From UBA11540 sp003445125 (lineage in GTDB: Bacteria; Bacillota; Clostridia; Oscillospirales; Ruminococcaceae), in NCBI GenBank assembly GCA_937899435.1, contig CALBQG010000027.1, forward strand, positions 7,971 to 71,970: 64,000 nucleotides of DNA, written 5' to 3'. Positions within the stretch are counted from its first letter, which is position 1. Every line of letters begins with the position of its first letter. Under the pieces are notes generated by a model. That model saw nothing but the letters and a program-made list of their open reading frames with translations, was not told the origin of the DNA and did no database searches. This document shows positions 53,525-60,655 of this stretch, piece after piece. The translations under genes and the position numbers were made by a program.

Positions 53525-53713
53525 ATGGAAATCACAACCACAATGACACTGGAGGTCACGGTAGTCGAAAAGCAGAAGCCGGAGGCGGTTCTTCCGTTCG
53601 GGGCTTCTGACGAGAACGAGCTGGCGAAGCTGATGAAGGAACGTCTGGACTGCGACGACCTTCACATCGAGAATCTCAAACAGTTCCAGCTCGATAAGGA
53701 GGAAGCCAAATGA
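53525..53713 (+). CDS. Small acidic phage protein
   Basis: 62 aa, acidic C-terminal half, SD AAGGAGG. It overlaps the SSB gene by 4 bp. The 123-bp gap before it holds no convincing gene. No domain recognised. Confidence 0.55.
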   Translation: MEITTTMTLEVTVVEKQKPEAVLPFGASDENELAKLMKERLDCDDLHIENLKQFQLDKEEAK

Positions 53714-54105
53714 ACAAGGCGTGTCTGACAGGGCGTATCACAAGAGACCCTGAACTCAAAGTCACTCCGAGCGGTATCTCGGTCTGCTCCTTCTCTGTGG
53801 CGGTTGACCGCCCCGGCACGAAGGACAAGGTAGACTTTCTGGACTTCATCGCGTGGAGAGCGTCAGCGGAGTTCGTGAGTAAGTATTTCAAGAAGGGCGA
53901 CGGCATTGAAATCGAAGGACATATCACCACGCGCAGCTATGAGGACAAGAACGGCAACAAGCGCAAGGCGGTCGATATTGTTTGTGACTCGATTTCATTC
54001 CCGAAATCCAAGAAACATTCGGAAGGCGGCGCGGGTACGACCGCAGAGCCGCAGCAGGGGGCAAACTTCGAGGAACTCCCTGACGACGAAGAATTGCCGT
54101 TCTGA
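53710..54105 (+). CDS. ssb: Single-stranded DNA-binding protein
   Basis: 131 aa with an OB fold (LTGRITRDPELKVTPSG, FSVAVDR, FIAWRASAEFVSKYFKKGD) and the acidic C-terminal tip DDEELPF that recruits replication partners. Confidence 0.94.
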   Translation: MNKACLTGRITRDPELKVTPSGISVCSFSVAVDRPGTKDKVDFLDFIAWRASAEFVSKYFKKGDGIEIEGHITTRSYEDKNGNKRKAVDIVCDSISFPKSKKHSEGGAGTTAEPQQGANFEELPDDEELPF

Positions 54106-54118
54106 GGAGGTAAACGCA

Positions 54119-54556
54119 ATGAGAGAGTTTGTAATCCCTATCAAAGTACATGACGCGGAGCTTCCCGTCCCTGAACACAAGTCGTGGGGCGACTGGGTTG
54201 ACCTGCGAGCTGCCGAGACAGTTGAGATGAAGCAGGGCGAGTTCCGTATCATTTCACTCGGCGTAAGCATGAGACTCCCGAACGGCTACGAGGCTAACGT
54301 CGTTCCGAGAAGCTCGACCTTCAAGAACTTCGGAGTTCTGATGGCAAATAGTTTCGGAGTAATTGACAACAACTACTGCGGCAATGACGATGTGTGGGGC
54401 TTCCCTGCGATTGCGATGAGAGACACCGTAATCAATAAGGGCGACCGTATCGCACAGTTCCGTATCGTACAACGTCAGCCGAAGCTGGTTTTCGCGAAGG
54501 TCGATGACCTGAACAGCAAAAACAGAGGCGGTTTCGGTTCTACCGGCATTAAGTGA
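54119..54556 (+). CDS. dut: dUTP diphosphatase
   Basis: 145-aa trimeric-type dUTPase. Motifs: VDLRAAE (1), PRSSTFKN (2), GVIDNNYCGNDD (3), GDRIAQFRIV (4) and NRGGFGSTG (5). Removes dUTP and makes dUMP. ATG at 54119 with GAGGAGG. Confidence 0.93.
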   Translation: MREFVIPIKVHDAELPVPEHKSWGDWVDLRAAETVEMKQGEFRIISLGVSMRLPNGYEANVVPRSSTFKNFGVLMANSFGVIDNNYCGNDDVWGFPAIAMRDTVINKGDRIAQFRIVQRQPKLVFAKVDDLNSKNRGGFGSTGIK

Positions 54557-54567
54557 GGAGGACGAAC

Positions 54568-54855
54568 GTGAACGAAATCAAACGAGTACCCGAAAAAGTC
54601 AGCGGTGTGAAGGACGGCGTACAGCTCGATGCCAAATGCGTCCACACACGGTTCTTCAAGGACAGGATGAAGCAAACGACCGCGCCATGCACTTTGATGG
54701 CAAGCTGGGAAAACGGTGTTCTGTCAATCAACTTCACAGTCGAAGGAAAGCGTCAGTCGGTCGGTGTAAGGCTTGATGAAACGATTATGCTCTTGCAGGA
54801 GGCAAACGCCGCCAGAATTGAAGCCGAGGAGCGCGGCAAGGTTGCGGAACAGTAA
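54568..54855 (+). CDS. Phage protein of unknown function
   Basis: 95 aa; GTG start with perfect AGGAGG at 7 bp. The middle part is beta-rich (NGVLSINFTVEGKRQSVGVRL), the C-terminus a charged helix. Its last 14 bp overlap the MazF-like gene if TTG 54842 is used. It does not look like a MazE antitoxin. Confidence 0.55.
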   Translation: MNEIKRVPEKVSGVKDGVQLDAKCVHTRFFKDRMKQTTAPCTLMASWENGVLSINFTVEGKRQSVGVRLDETIMLLQEANAARIEAEERGKVAEQ

Positions 54856-55204
54856 TCTCCAACCGCGACGGGGCGATATTTTCTTCGCTGACCTCAGCGA
54901 TGCCGGAAACGGCTCCAAGAGAGGGTATCGTCCCGTCATAATCCTCCAGAACAACAAGGGCAACGCGAACAGCGGCAGCGTAATCGTTGCGACCATCACA
55001 AGCGTCACAAAAAGACCGCTCCCCACACACGTCCGGCTCGGACAACAGCACGGCTTGAAAAAGCCCAGCACGGCGGTCTTGGAGGACATCCTTACAATCG
55101 ACAAAAGGTATCTGTCGAACTATCTCGGAACGGTAATCAATACCGATGCCGAGAAGCAGCTCGATAAGGCGATATGCGTAAGTTTAGGTCTCAGAACACC
55201 ATAA
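54842..55204 (+). CDS. PemK/MazF-family protein
   Basis: About 120 aa. The MazF fold is clear: RRGDIFFADL, GYRPVIILQNN, SGSVIVATITSV and LPTHVRL, VLEDILTID. MazF enzymes cut mRNA. TTG 54842 with GAGGAG 10 bp upstream is the best start. No MazE-like antitoxin is adjacent, so it may be a phage-adapted RNase or be controlled otherwise. Confidence 0.82.
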   Translation: MRNSNLQPRRGDIFFADLSDAGNGSKRGYRPVIILQNNKGNANSGSVIVATITSVTKRPLPTHVRLGQQHGLKKPSTAVLEDILTIDKRYLSNYLGTVINTDAEKQLDKAICVSLGLRTP

Positions 55205-55210
55205 ACAAAG

Positions 55211-55245
55211 GACAGCCGTCCTCGCTCTATACGAAGGCGGCTGTC
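55211..55245 (+). terminator. Stem-loop after MazF-like gene
   Basis: Arms GACAGCCG (55211-55218) and CGGCTGTC (55238-55245) with a 19-nt loop. No T tract follows, so it may be an RNA structure instead of a terminator. Confidence 0.45.
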
Positions 55246-55302
55246 GGCATGAACATAAATCATTCTCTATAAGCCAGAGAAGTCAGGACGGAGGGAAAGA
55301 AC

Positions 55303-55869
55303 ATGGCTAAAAGCGAAAACTCAGAGAGCGCGACCATAACGGGCGCACAACTCAAAAAAATCACAGAGACGGCTTCTCTGGTAGCGATAGAAGCGTATCG
55401 GAAAGAAGTCGAGAGGGAGAGAGTGGAGAACCGCGACAAGCGGCTCTACAATACCCGGCTCCTTATGGAAAAGTATCGCGGCATGGTGAAATACGCCGAA
55501 GATGCCGTATATGAGGCGCGTCAGCTCGACGATGATTTTGAACTGCAAGCACTCGTCGAAATGATGAGTACGGGCAAAGACAGCTATTCACTGTCAGTCG
55601 AGTCTATTCAGGAGCGTGTAGGCAAGGTCAGAGTCATCCTCGACCACGTTACGAAAATGTTGGACTTCTACCATCATCGCTGCGAAATGTCCGGCAAACA
55701 GGAAATCATGCGGAAGTGGGACACAATCCGCTATCTGTACCTCGACGAGGATGAAAAGACCGTACAAGACCTCGCGGAGATGTACTATGTGGACGAGCGG
55801 ACTGTCTACAGGTACAATCGCGCCGCGTTGCAGGACCTCAGCGCGTTGTTCTTCGGTTGGGTAGATTAA
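55303..55869 (+). CDS. Late-type phage transcriptional regulator (ArpU/sigma-70-like)
   Basis: 188 aa, helical, with a C-terminal sigma region 4-like HTH (VQDLAEMYYVDERTVYRYNRAALQDLS). Proteins of this type close the early region of Firmicute phages and switch on the packaging genes. The remainder is coiled-coil-like. Confidence 0.8.
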   Translation: MAKSENSESATITGAQLKKITETASLVAIEAYRKEVERERVENRDKRLYNTRLLMEKYRGMVKYAEDAVYEARQLDDDFELQALVEMMSTGKDSYSLSVESIQERVGKVRVILDHVTKMLDFYHHRCEMSGKQEIMRKWDTIRYLYLDEDEKTVQDLAEMYYVDERTVYRYNRAALQDLSALFFGWVD

Positions 55870-55911
55870 AGCCCTGAAAGGCGATGGGAGACCACCGCCT
55901 TTCTCTATGCC

Positions 55912-56655
55912 TCAGATGAGCTTCGGGCAGTCTGCCTTGACCGGACACTGTTCGCAGTCCGGCGAGAGCGGATGACAATATTCTCTGCCTATCCTCCAGC
56001 AAGCGGCATCAATAATACCCGGAAACTCAGGATTCAGCTCCCGCGCTTTATAGATGATTTCATCCCGCGACGCTCCTCCCTCGACCAGCCCCGTCCTCTG
56101 GAAGATGCGGAATACATGAACGTCAGGAGATACGTCTATCGAGTAGTAGTCGGAGAACGGTACGCCAAACTGACGCGAAAGTATGTTCGCCGCCATATTC
56201 GCAATCTTCACTCCAACCCCGTCAAACTCAAGGAAACGAAATACGACGGCTGCGCTGCTCGGACTGTTAGCCCAAATTCGAGAAGCGTCGCCGTCGTACT
56301 TGTTCTTTATGCGAAGAACTGCCTTGTAGAAAATCTCAGCCATCGTGTCGTTGTATCGGTGAAGTGTCTGCTCGGTGAATATTCGCCTGTATTCCTCTAA
56401 AGGAACCGATGCCAGCTCGTCAATCGAGAACTCTCTGTAGAGGTTCCGGATGACGCAGGGGATTCGCCATGCCCTGTCGGATGCTATCTGCCTGTCCATA
56501 CAACACGCGAGGACGAAGGCGTGTGGATAGTTGTCAAGGTCGGTGAGAAGCGCGTTCTCGGCGGTGTTTTCGAGGAAGCGAACCTCAGATATGGAAAGCT
56601 CCTCGTTGACTTTGCGGCTGTATTCGACCAGCCAATGTGCGGTTTTCATTTTCAA
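55912..56655 (-). CDS. Endonuclease III-like (HhH-GPD) DNA glycosylase
   Basis: 247 aa. The helix-hairpin-helix FDGVGVKIANMAANIL keeps the catalytic Lys position; SPDVHVFRIFQRTGL keeps the catalytic Asp. The C-terminal 4Fe-4S loop has the exact endonuclease III spacing C-x6-C-x2-C-x5-C (CHPLSPDCEQCPVKADC). It should remove damaged or modified bases and cleave the backbone. It is the only + to - reversal in this part of the prophage and is divergent from the 7-deazaguanine operon. Confidence 0.85.
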   Translation of the reverse strand: MKMKTAHWLVEYSRKVNEELSISEVRFLENTAENALLTDLDNYPHAFVLACCMDRQIASDRAWRIPCVIRNLYREFSIDELASVPLEEYRRIFTEQTLHRYNDTMAEIFYKAVLRIKNKYDGDASRIWANSPSSAAVVFRFLEFDGVGVKIANMAANILSRQFGVPFSDYYSIDVSPDVHVFRIFQRTGLVEGGASRDEIIYKARELNPEFPGIIDAACWRIGREYCHPLSPDCEQCPVKADCPKLI

Positions 56656-56686
56656 AAACTCCTTTTTGCTATAGATTTGCCTTATA

Positions 56687-56695
56687 ATTATACCA
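56687..56695 (-). promoter_or_regulatory. Extended -10 promoter of glycosylase gene
   Basis: On the reverse strand TGG-TATAAT (56695-56687), 32 bp before the ATG at 56655, whose SD is AAAGGAG. Confidence 0.55.
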
Positions 56696-56772
56696 GAAAT
56701 CAGGTTACGAGTGTGAAATCTTACACTATTGATAAAAAGTCGCGAAAAATTACCGCTGTCAAAAATCTGTCA

Positions 56773-56802
56773 TTGACTTGTCAATATGGGCTGTGGTATA
56801 AT
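56773..56802 (+). promoter_or_regulatory. Promoter with operator palindrome for modification operon
   Basis: TTGACT (56773-56778), 18-bp spacer, TATAAT (56797-56802) in the context TGTGGTATAAT. The -35 is part of a perfect 12-bp palindrome TTGACTTGTCAA apart from the central bases (56773-56784), a likely operator. Drives the ParB-like/dpdA/queC genes; leader of about 110 nt. Confidence 0.72.
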
Positions 56803-56922
56803 GTATGCTGAAAATATTATGTAGGCGCGGAGACGGATTTTTTGTCCGTCTCTTTTCTTTTTGCCTCGATATTACCGTTTCGCAAGAACGTGGTGAGAAT
56901 AATCATAACAGAAAGGCGTGAA

Positions 56923-57402
56923 ATGATGGAAATTATCGCAATGCCAATCGGCGACATCGTTGCGTACAAGAACAATCCTCGTATCAACGACAAGGCGGTC
57001 GAGCCTGTAGCCGAGAGCATCAAGGAGTTCGGGTTCAAGGTTCCCATCCTGCTCGACAAAGACAACGTAATCATCGCCGGACACACGAGGCTGAAAGCCG
57101 CAAAGCAGCTTGGTATGAAGGAAGTCCCCTGCATCCGCTGCGAGGACCTGACCCCTGAACAGGTCAAGGCGTTCCGGCTCGCCGACAATAAGGTCGCGGA
57201 GTTCGCGGACTGGGACCTTGCAGCCCTGAACATCGAACTTGGCGACATACAGATGGACATGGAAAAGTTCGGTTTCTTCGAGCTTCCTGAAATCGACATT
57301 GACGACTACCTGAAAGATAAACAGGATAAGCCCGCCGATGAGGAAAAGGAACCGGAACGCATCCAGTGTCCACATTGCGGCGAATGGTTTGATTTGCCAT
57401 GA
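56923..57402 (+). CDS. ParB/Srx-fold protein, DpdA partner candidate
   Basis: 159 aa. The ParB N-terminal fold is clear: IAYKNNPR-like VAYKNNPRIND, SIKEFGFKVPILLD, and the nucleotide-binding box IIAGHTRLKAAKQLG. A C-terminal zinc-ribbon-like pair CPHCGEW follows. Its stop overlaps the dpdA start (ATGA). In bacterial dpd clusters DpdA works with the ParB/DndB-related ATPase DpdB, so this may be the phage counterpart (inference). Phage ParB-like proteins can also act as methylase-linked nucleases. Confidence 0.8.
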   Translation: MMEIIAMPIGDIVAYKNNPRINDKAVEPVAESIKEFGFKVPILLDKDNVIIAGHTRLKAAKQLGMKEVPCIRCEDLTPEQVKAFRLADNKVAEFADWDLAALNIELGDIQMDMEKFGFFELPEIDIDDYLKDKQDKPADEEKEPERIQCPHCGEWFDLP

Positions 57403-58154
57403 GGCTCTACCTCGCCGGAGTAGAACAGCGGACCGAGCAGTTCAAGGAGGCAAAACCTCCTTACATTCTGTTTTCCTTCGCAGCCTGTCAGGGAGGCGGC
57501 AAGAAGCAGGAAAAGATTATGGACTGCGTGAGAAGTCCGTGGTGTAAAGACTTCCTCTGCGACAGCGGAGCGTTCACCTTCTTCTCGAAGGGACACTCAA
57601 AAACGCTGGAGGAGTGGGACAGATACGTCGATGAGTATATCGACTTCATCAACACCTACGACGTTCATCACTTCTTCGAGCTTGACATCGACCGGATAGT
57701 CGGGCTGGAGAAGGTCGAGGAGTTTCGCAGGAAAATCGAAAAGCGCACAGGAAAGCAAAGCATCCCAGTCTGGCACAGCAACCGAGGCTGGGCGTACTTT
57801 GAACGGATGTGCGCCGAATACAGCTACGTCTCTATCGGCGGTATCGCGAAGAACCCGAACGGCAAGGCGATTGAGAAAATCTTCCCGTGGTTCATCGAAC
57901 ACGCCCACAAGACCGGAACACAGATACACGGTCTGGGCTACACCGATACGAAGAAGCTGAAATTATATCCGTTCGACTCCGTTGACTCCACCTCGTGGAG
58001 CAGCGGTTCTCGATATGGCGTGTCCTTCGAGTACAAGGGTCATGCGATGTGCGGAAAGAAGAACATCTACCCCGACAAACGAATCGACGGACAGATGCTC
58101 GACATCCACAACCTGAAAGTATGGACTCAGTACGCGAAGTCACTCGACCACTAA
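57399..58154 (+). CDS. dpdA: TGT-like DNA transglycosylase (DpdA)
   Basis: 251 aa, related to tRNA-guanine transglycosylase but shorter than tRNA enzymes. The catalytic Asp motif of TGT (DSGG) appears as CDSGAFTFF; FFELDID, the Gly-rich IGGIAKNP and HGLGYTD segments, and the nucleophile region PFDSVDSTSW follow in TGT order. DpdA exchanges guanine in DNA for a 7-deazaguanine. Lies in an operon with queC and a QueF-like gene in a phage, the expected context. The exact DpdA subfamily is not resolved. Confidence 0.87.
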   Translation: MRLYLAGVEQRTEQFKEAKPPYILFSFAACQGGGKKQEKIMDCVRSPWCKDFLCDSGAFTFFSKGHSKTLEEWDRYVDEYIDFINTYDVHHFFELDIDRIVGLEKVEEFRRKIEKRTGKQSIPVWHSNRGWAYFERMCAEYSYVSIGGIAKNPNGKAIEKIFPWFIEHAHKTGTQIHGLGYTDTKKLKLYPFDSVDSTSWSSGSRYGVSFEYKGHAMCGKKNIYPDKRIDGQMLDIHNLKVWTQYAKSLDH

Positions 58155-58179
58155 AACGCACGAAAGGAGGAGAAAACCT

Positions 58180-58491
58180 ATGAGAACCTACTCCAATGAT
58201 AAGGGCATCAGCCGAATGAAGTTCACTGCGCCCGCCACGGTGTTCTGCCCACTCGGACCGAACTACTACAGGGCGATGGTGACTTGCGAGCTGGAGCTTG
58301 GCGAGAGAATCGTTGACTTCCTCGACCTTGAAGCCTATTTCAAAAGAGACCTCAATGGGAAGGAGCTTACTACCGAGAACCTTTGTAACGAAGTGTTCCA
58401 AACGCTGAAAAACGTTTACGAGCCGAAACACATCAGGGTCACGGTAATGAGCGACAGCCATTTCCCGATTGAGACAATCAAAGAAGCCTGA
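58180..58491 (+). CDS. One-module T-fold protein, QueF/QueF-L-like
   Basis: 103 aa, about the size of a single T-fold module. It has a Cys-Pro near the N-terminus (VFCPLGPN), matching the catalytic Cys of QueF, and PKHIRVTVM near the end matches the QueF strand before its C-terminus. The QueF NADPH-binding motif E-S/L-K-S-x-K is absent (FLDLEAYF), as in archaeal QueF-like amidinotransferases. QueD's zinc His residues are also absent. So it could convert dPreQ0 to another 7-substituent instead of reducing to preQ1. Perfect AAGGAGG. Confidence 0.7.
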   Translation: MRTYSNDKGISRMKFTAPATVFCPLGPNYYRAMVTCELELGERIVDFLDLEAYFKRDLNGKELTTENLCNEVFQTLKNVYEPKHIRVTVMSDSHFPIETIKEA

Positions 58492-58521
58492 GAAAACCTC
58501 TTGAAAGGAGAAAACCTCACT

Positions 58522-59229
58522 ATGGAAAACAAAACCGCAGTCGTACTTCTCAGCGGAGGTATCGACAGCACGACCTGCCTTGCGTTGGCGGTTGACGAGT
58601 ATGGCACAAACAATGTCGTCGCCCTCAATATGCTTTATGGGCAGAAACACGATAAGGAAATCGAGAGCGCAAAGGCGGTAGCCGCGTACTACGGTATTCC
58701 TTACTACGAGATGGACATGAGCTGTGTCATGGCATACAGCGACTGCCCGCTTCTAAAACATAGCCACAAAGAAATCAAGCACATGAGCTACGGCGAACAG
58801 CTCAAAGAACTCGGCGGCGAAGGGACTGTTGACACATACGTTCCTTTCCGCAACGGACTTTTCCTCTCTGCCGCCACCGCGTTTGCAATCAGCATGAACG
58901 CCCACTACGTCTATTATGGCGCACACGCCGACGACGCGGCTGGTCACGCCTATCCCGACTGCTCTATGGCATTCGCGGACTACATGAACAAAGCCATCAA
59001 GGAAGGCTCTGGCGGCACGGTGCAGCTCAAAGCACCGCTCATTGACCTGTCCAAGTCTGGCGTAGTGAGGCTGGGGCTTCAGTTGAAAGCTCCGTATCAC
59101 CTCACATGGTCCTGCTACGAGGGCGGCGATAAGCCCTGCGGAAAATGCGGAACCTGCATTGACCGTGCAAAGGCGTTTGCCGCGAACGGAGTAGACGACC
59201 CCGCCGAGAGGAGGGACGACAATGAATAA
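58522..59229 (+). CDS. queC: 7-cyano-7-deazaguanine (preQ0) synthase QueC
   Basis: 235-aa ATP-dependent enzyme converting 7-carboxy-7-deazaguanine to preQ0. The PP-loop SGGIDSTT is near the N-terminus, then VPFRNGLFLS and GAHADDA, and the zinc motif CYEGGDKPCGKCGTC at the end. ATG at 58522 with AAAGGAG. No folE, queD or queE is present in the visible prophage, so CDG must come from the host or another source. Overlaps the transporter gene by 8 bp. Confidence 0.94.
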   Translation: MENKTAVVLLSGGIDSTTCLALAVDEYGTNNVVALNMLYGQKHDKEIESAKAVAAYYGIPYYEMDMSCVMAYSDCPLLKHSHKEIKHMSYGEQLKELGGEGTVDTYVPFRNGLFLSAATAFAISMNAHYVYYGAHADDAAGHAYPDCSMAFADYMNKAIKEGSGGTVQLKAPLIDLSKSGVVRLGLQLKAPYHLTWSCYEGGDKPCGKCGTCIDRAKAFAANGVDDPAERRDDNE

Positions 59230-59884
59230 AAGAACTCCCTTGAAAAACGAACGCTACAGTTTCGTGCAGGTGCTTCTGACGGTCATTTCAGTCTCCTGTC
59301 TGCTCATCGCGAACGTCATCACATCGAAACAGGTGCAGTTCCCGTTTGGAATTACCATGACGGGGGCTGTTTTCATTTTCCCTGTGACCTACATTCTCAG
59401 CGATGTGTTCTCTGAGGTGTACGGCTACCGCTGGAGTCGCATTACCTGCTACATCGGCTTCGCGATGAACGCTGTCATGGCGATTATGTTCGAGCTGGTC
59501 ATCGCTACCCCTGCCCCGTCCTACTGGGGGAATCAGGAGGCGTTCGCCACCGTACTCGGAAACGCACCGAGAGTGTTGATTGCGTCCCTCGCGGCGTTCG
59601 TCATCGGCGACCTTGCGAACGACCTCGTGTTCCAGAAGATGAAGGAGAAACACAAGGACGAGATTAAAGGCTTCGGATGGAGAGCAATCATCTCCAGCTT
59701 CTTCGGCGAACTTGCCGACAGCCTCATCTTCATCCCCATCGCCTTCTTGGGGCAGCTCCCGTTCGAGAAGCTGGTTCAGATGCTCGTCGTTCAGGTACTG
59801 CTGAAAACCGCATACGAACTCGTCATCCTGCCTGTCACAACGCTCGTCGTAAAAGCGGTTGACCGCTACGAGCGAGGTGTGTGA
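59222..59884 (+). CDS. yhhQ: Queuosine-precursor transporter (YhhQ/VUT family)
   Basis: 220-aa membrane protein with about six helices and YhhQ-family motifs: FPVTYILSDVFSEVYGY and SLAAFVIGDLANDLVF, plus AELADSLIFIPIAF-like GELADSLIFIPIAF. YhhQ imports preQ0/preQ1. In this operon it would raise the 7-deazaguanine supply for DNA modification. Translationally coupled to queC. Confidence 0.9.
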   Translation: MNKRTPLKNERYSFVQVLLTVISVSCLLIANVITSKQVQFPFGITMTGAVFIFPVTYILSDVFSEVYGYRWSRITCYIGFAMNAVMAIMFELVIATPAPSYWGNQEAFATVLGNAPRVLIASLAAFVIGDLANDLVFQKMKEKHKDEIKGFGWRAIISSFFGELADSLIFIPIAFLGQLPFEKLVQMLVVQVLLKTAYELVILPVTTLVVKAVDRYERGV

Positions 59885-59886
59885 GC

Positions 59887-60093
59887 ATGGAGATTTTGGG
59901 TATAGCCGGAACGCTGTTCATCATCGTGGCGTTCGCCATGAACGGAGAGAGGAAAATCAGAATATTCGACCTGATAGGCGCACTGCTGTTCATAGCATAC
60001 GGCATAACGATATGCTCATTCAGCACCGTGCTGCTGAACGCTGTGCTTGTTGTGGTTCAGGCGTACAAACTTCTAAGGAGGAAGTCTGACTGA
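59887..60093 (+). CDS. Small two-helix membrane protein (YgjV-like)
   Basis: 68 aa, two hydrophobic helices with FAMNGERKIRIFDLIGALLF between them, resembling a half-YgjV/bacterial inner membrane protein. ATG at 59887 with AGGTGTG. Last gene of the modification operon; it might form a helper subunit of the transporter, but this is a guess. Confidence 0.6.
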   Translation: MEILGIAGTLFIIVAFAMNGERKIRIFDLIGALLFIAYGITICSFSTVLLNAVLVVVQAYKLLRRKSD

Positions 60094-60139
60094 CATAGTA
60101 CGGCGAGCCTCCTAATCTTGCATAAAGGAGGGAGGAGGA

Positions 60140-60655
60140 ATGGTAGCGAAAAAGCCCACACAAGACGAACCGCGTCTTTGGGAACGTCAGATAGGCGAGT
60201 CGGAACAAGCGTGGGAAGCCTTCCTCACCTTCCGAGACATGGGGCTGAAGCGCACCGTCGAAGGCGTTTGCGCGAAGTTATCGAAAAGTAGACCGTTAAT
60301 TTCGCGCTGGAAAGCCAAATGGTTCTGGGAAGAACGCTGTCGAGCATACGACAACGAACTCCAGAAGGAAGCCTTTAAGGATGCCGTCAAGGAGCGTCGC
60401 AAAATGAACGAGAGGCATATCAATCTCTCGATGCGGCTGCAAAAGGCGGCATTCGAGGCTCTCGAAAAGAAAGACTTCTCCAATATGGCTGACAAGGACA
60501 TCTCGAACTTCGTTCGCATCGCCGCAGAGCTTGAACGGCTCGCGCGGGCTGACGACATCTCCATGTACCAGCAGGAGACGGACGCTGAGGAGCGCGGCGA
60601 GGATGTAGTCATTTACGTCCCCGACAACGGCATGGAGGCGAAGGACGATGAGTAA
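60140..60655 (+). CDS. terS: Terminase small subunit
   Basis: 171 aa with an N-terminal HTH (TVEGVCAKLSKSRPLISRWKAKWFWEER) and a helical C-terminus, typical of TerS, which recognises pac/cos DNA. It overlaps terL by 8 bp. Confidence 0.85.
   Translation: MVAKKPTQDEPRLWERQIGESEQAWEAFLTFRDMGLKRTVEGVCAKLSKSRPLISRWKAKWFWEERCRAYDNELQKEAFKDAVKERRKMNERHINLSMRLQKAAFEALEKKDFSNMADKDISNFVRIAAELERLARADDISMYQQETDAEERGEDVVIYVPDNGMEAKDDE

Noticed and set aside
58180..58491. QueD (6-carboxytetrahydropterin synthase)
   Set aside because: The length and part of the C-terminal pattern are QueD-like, but the zinc-binding His residues of QueD are absent and a QueF-type Cys-Pro is present.
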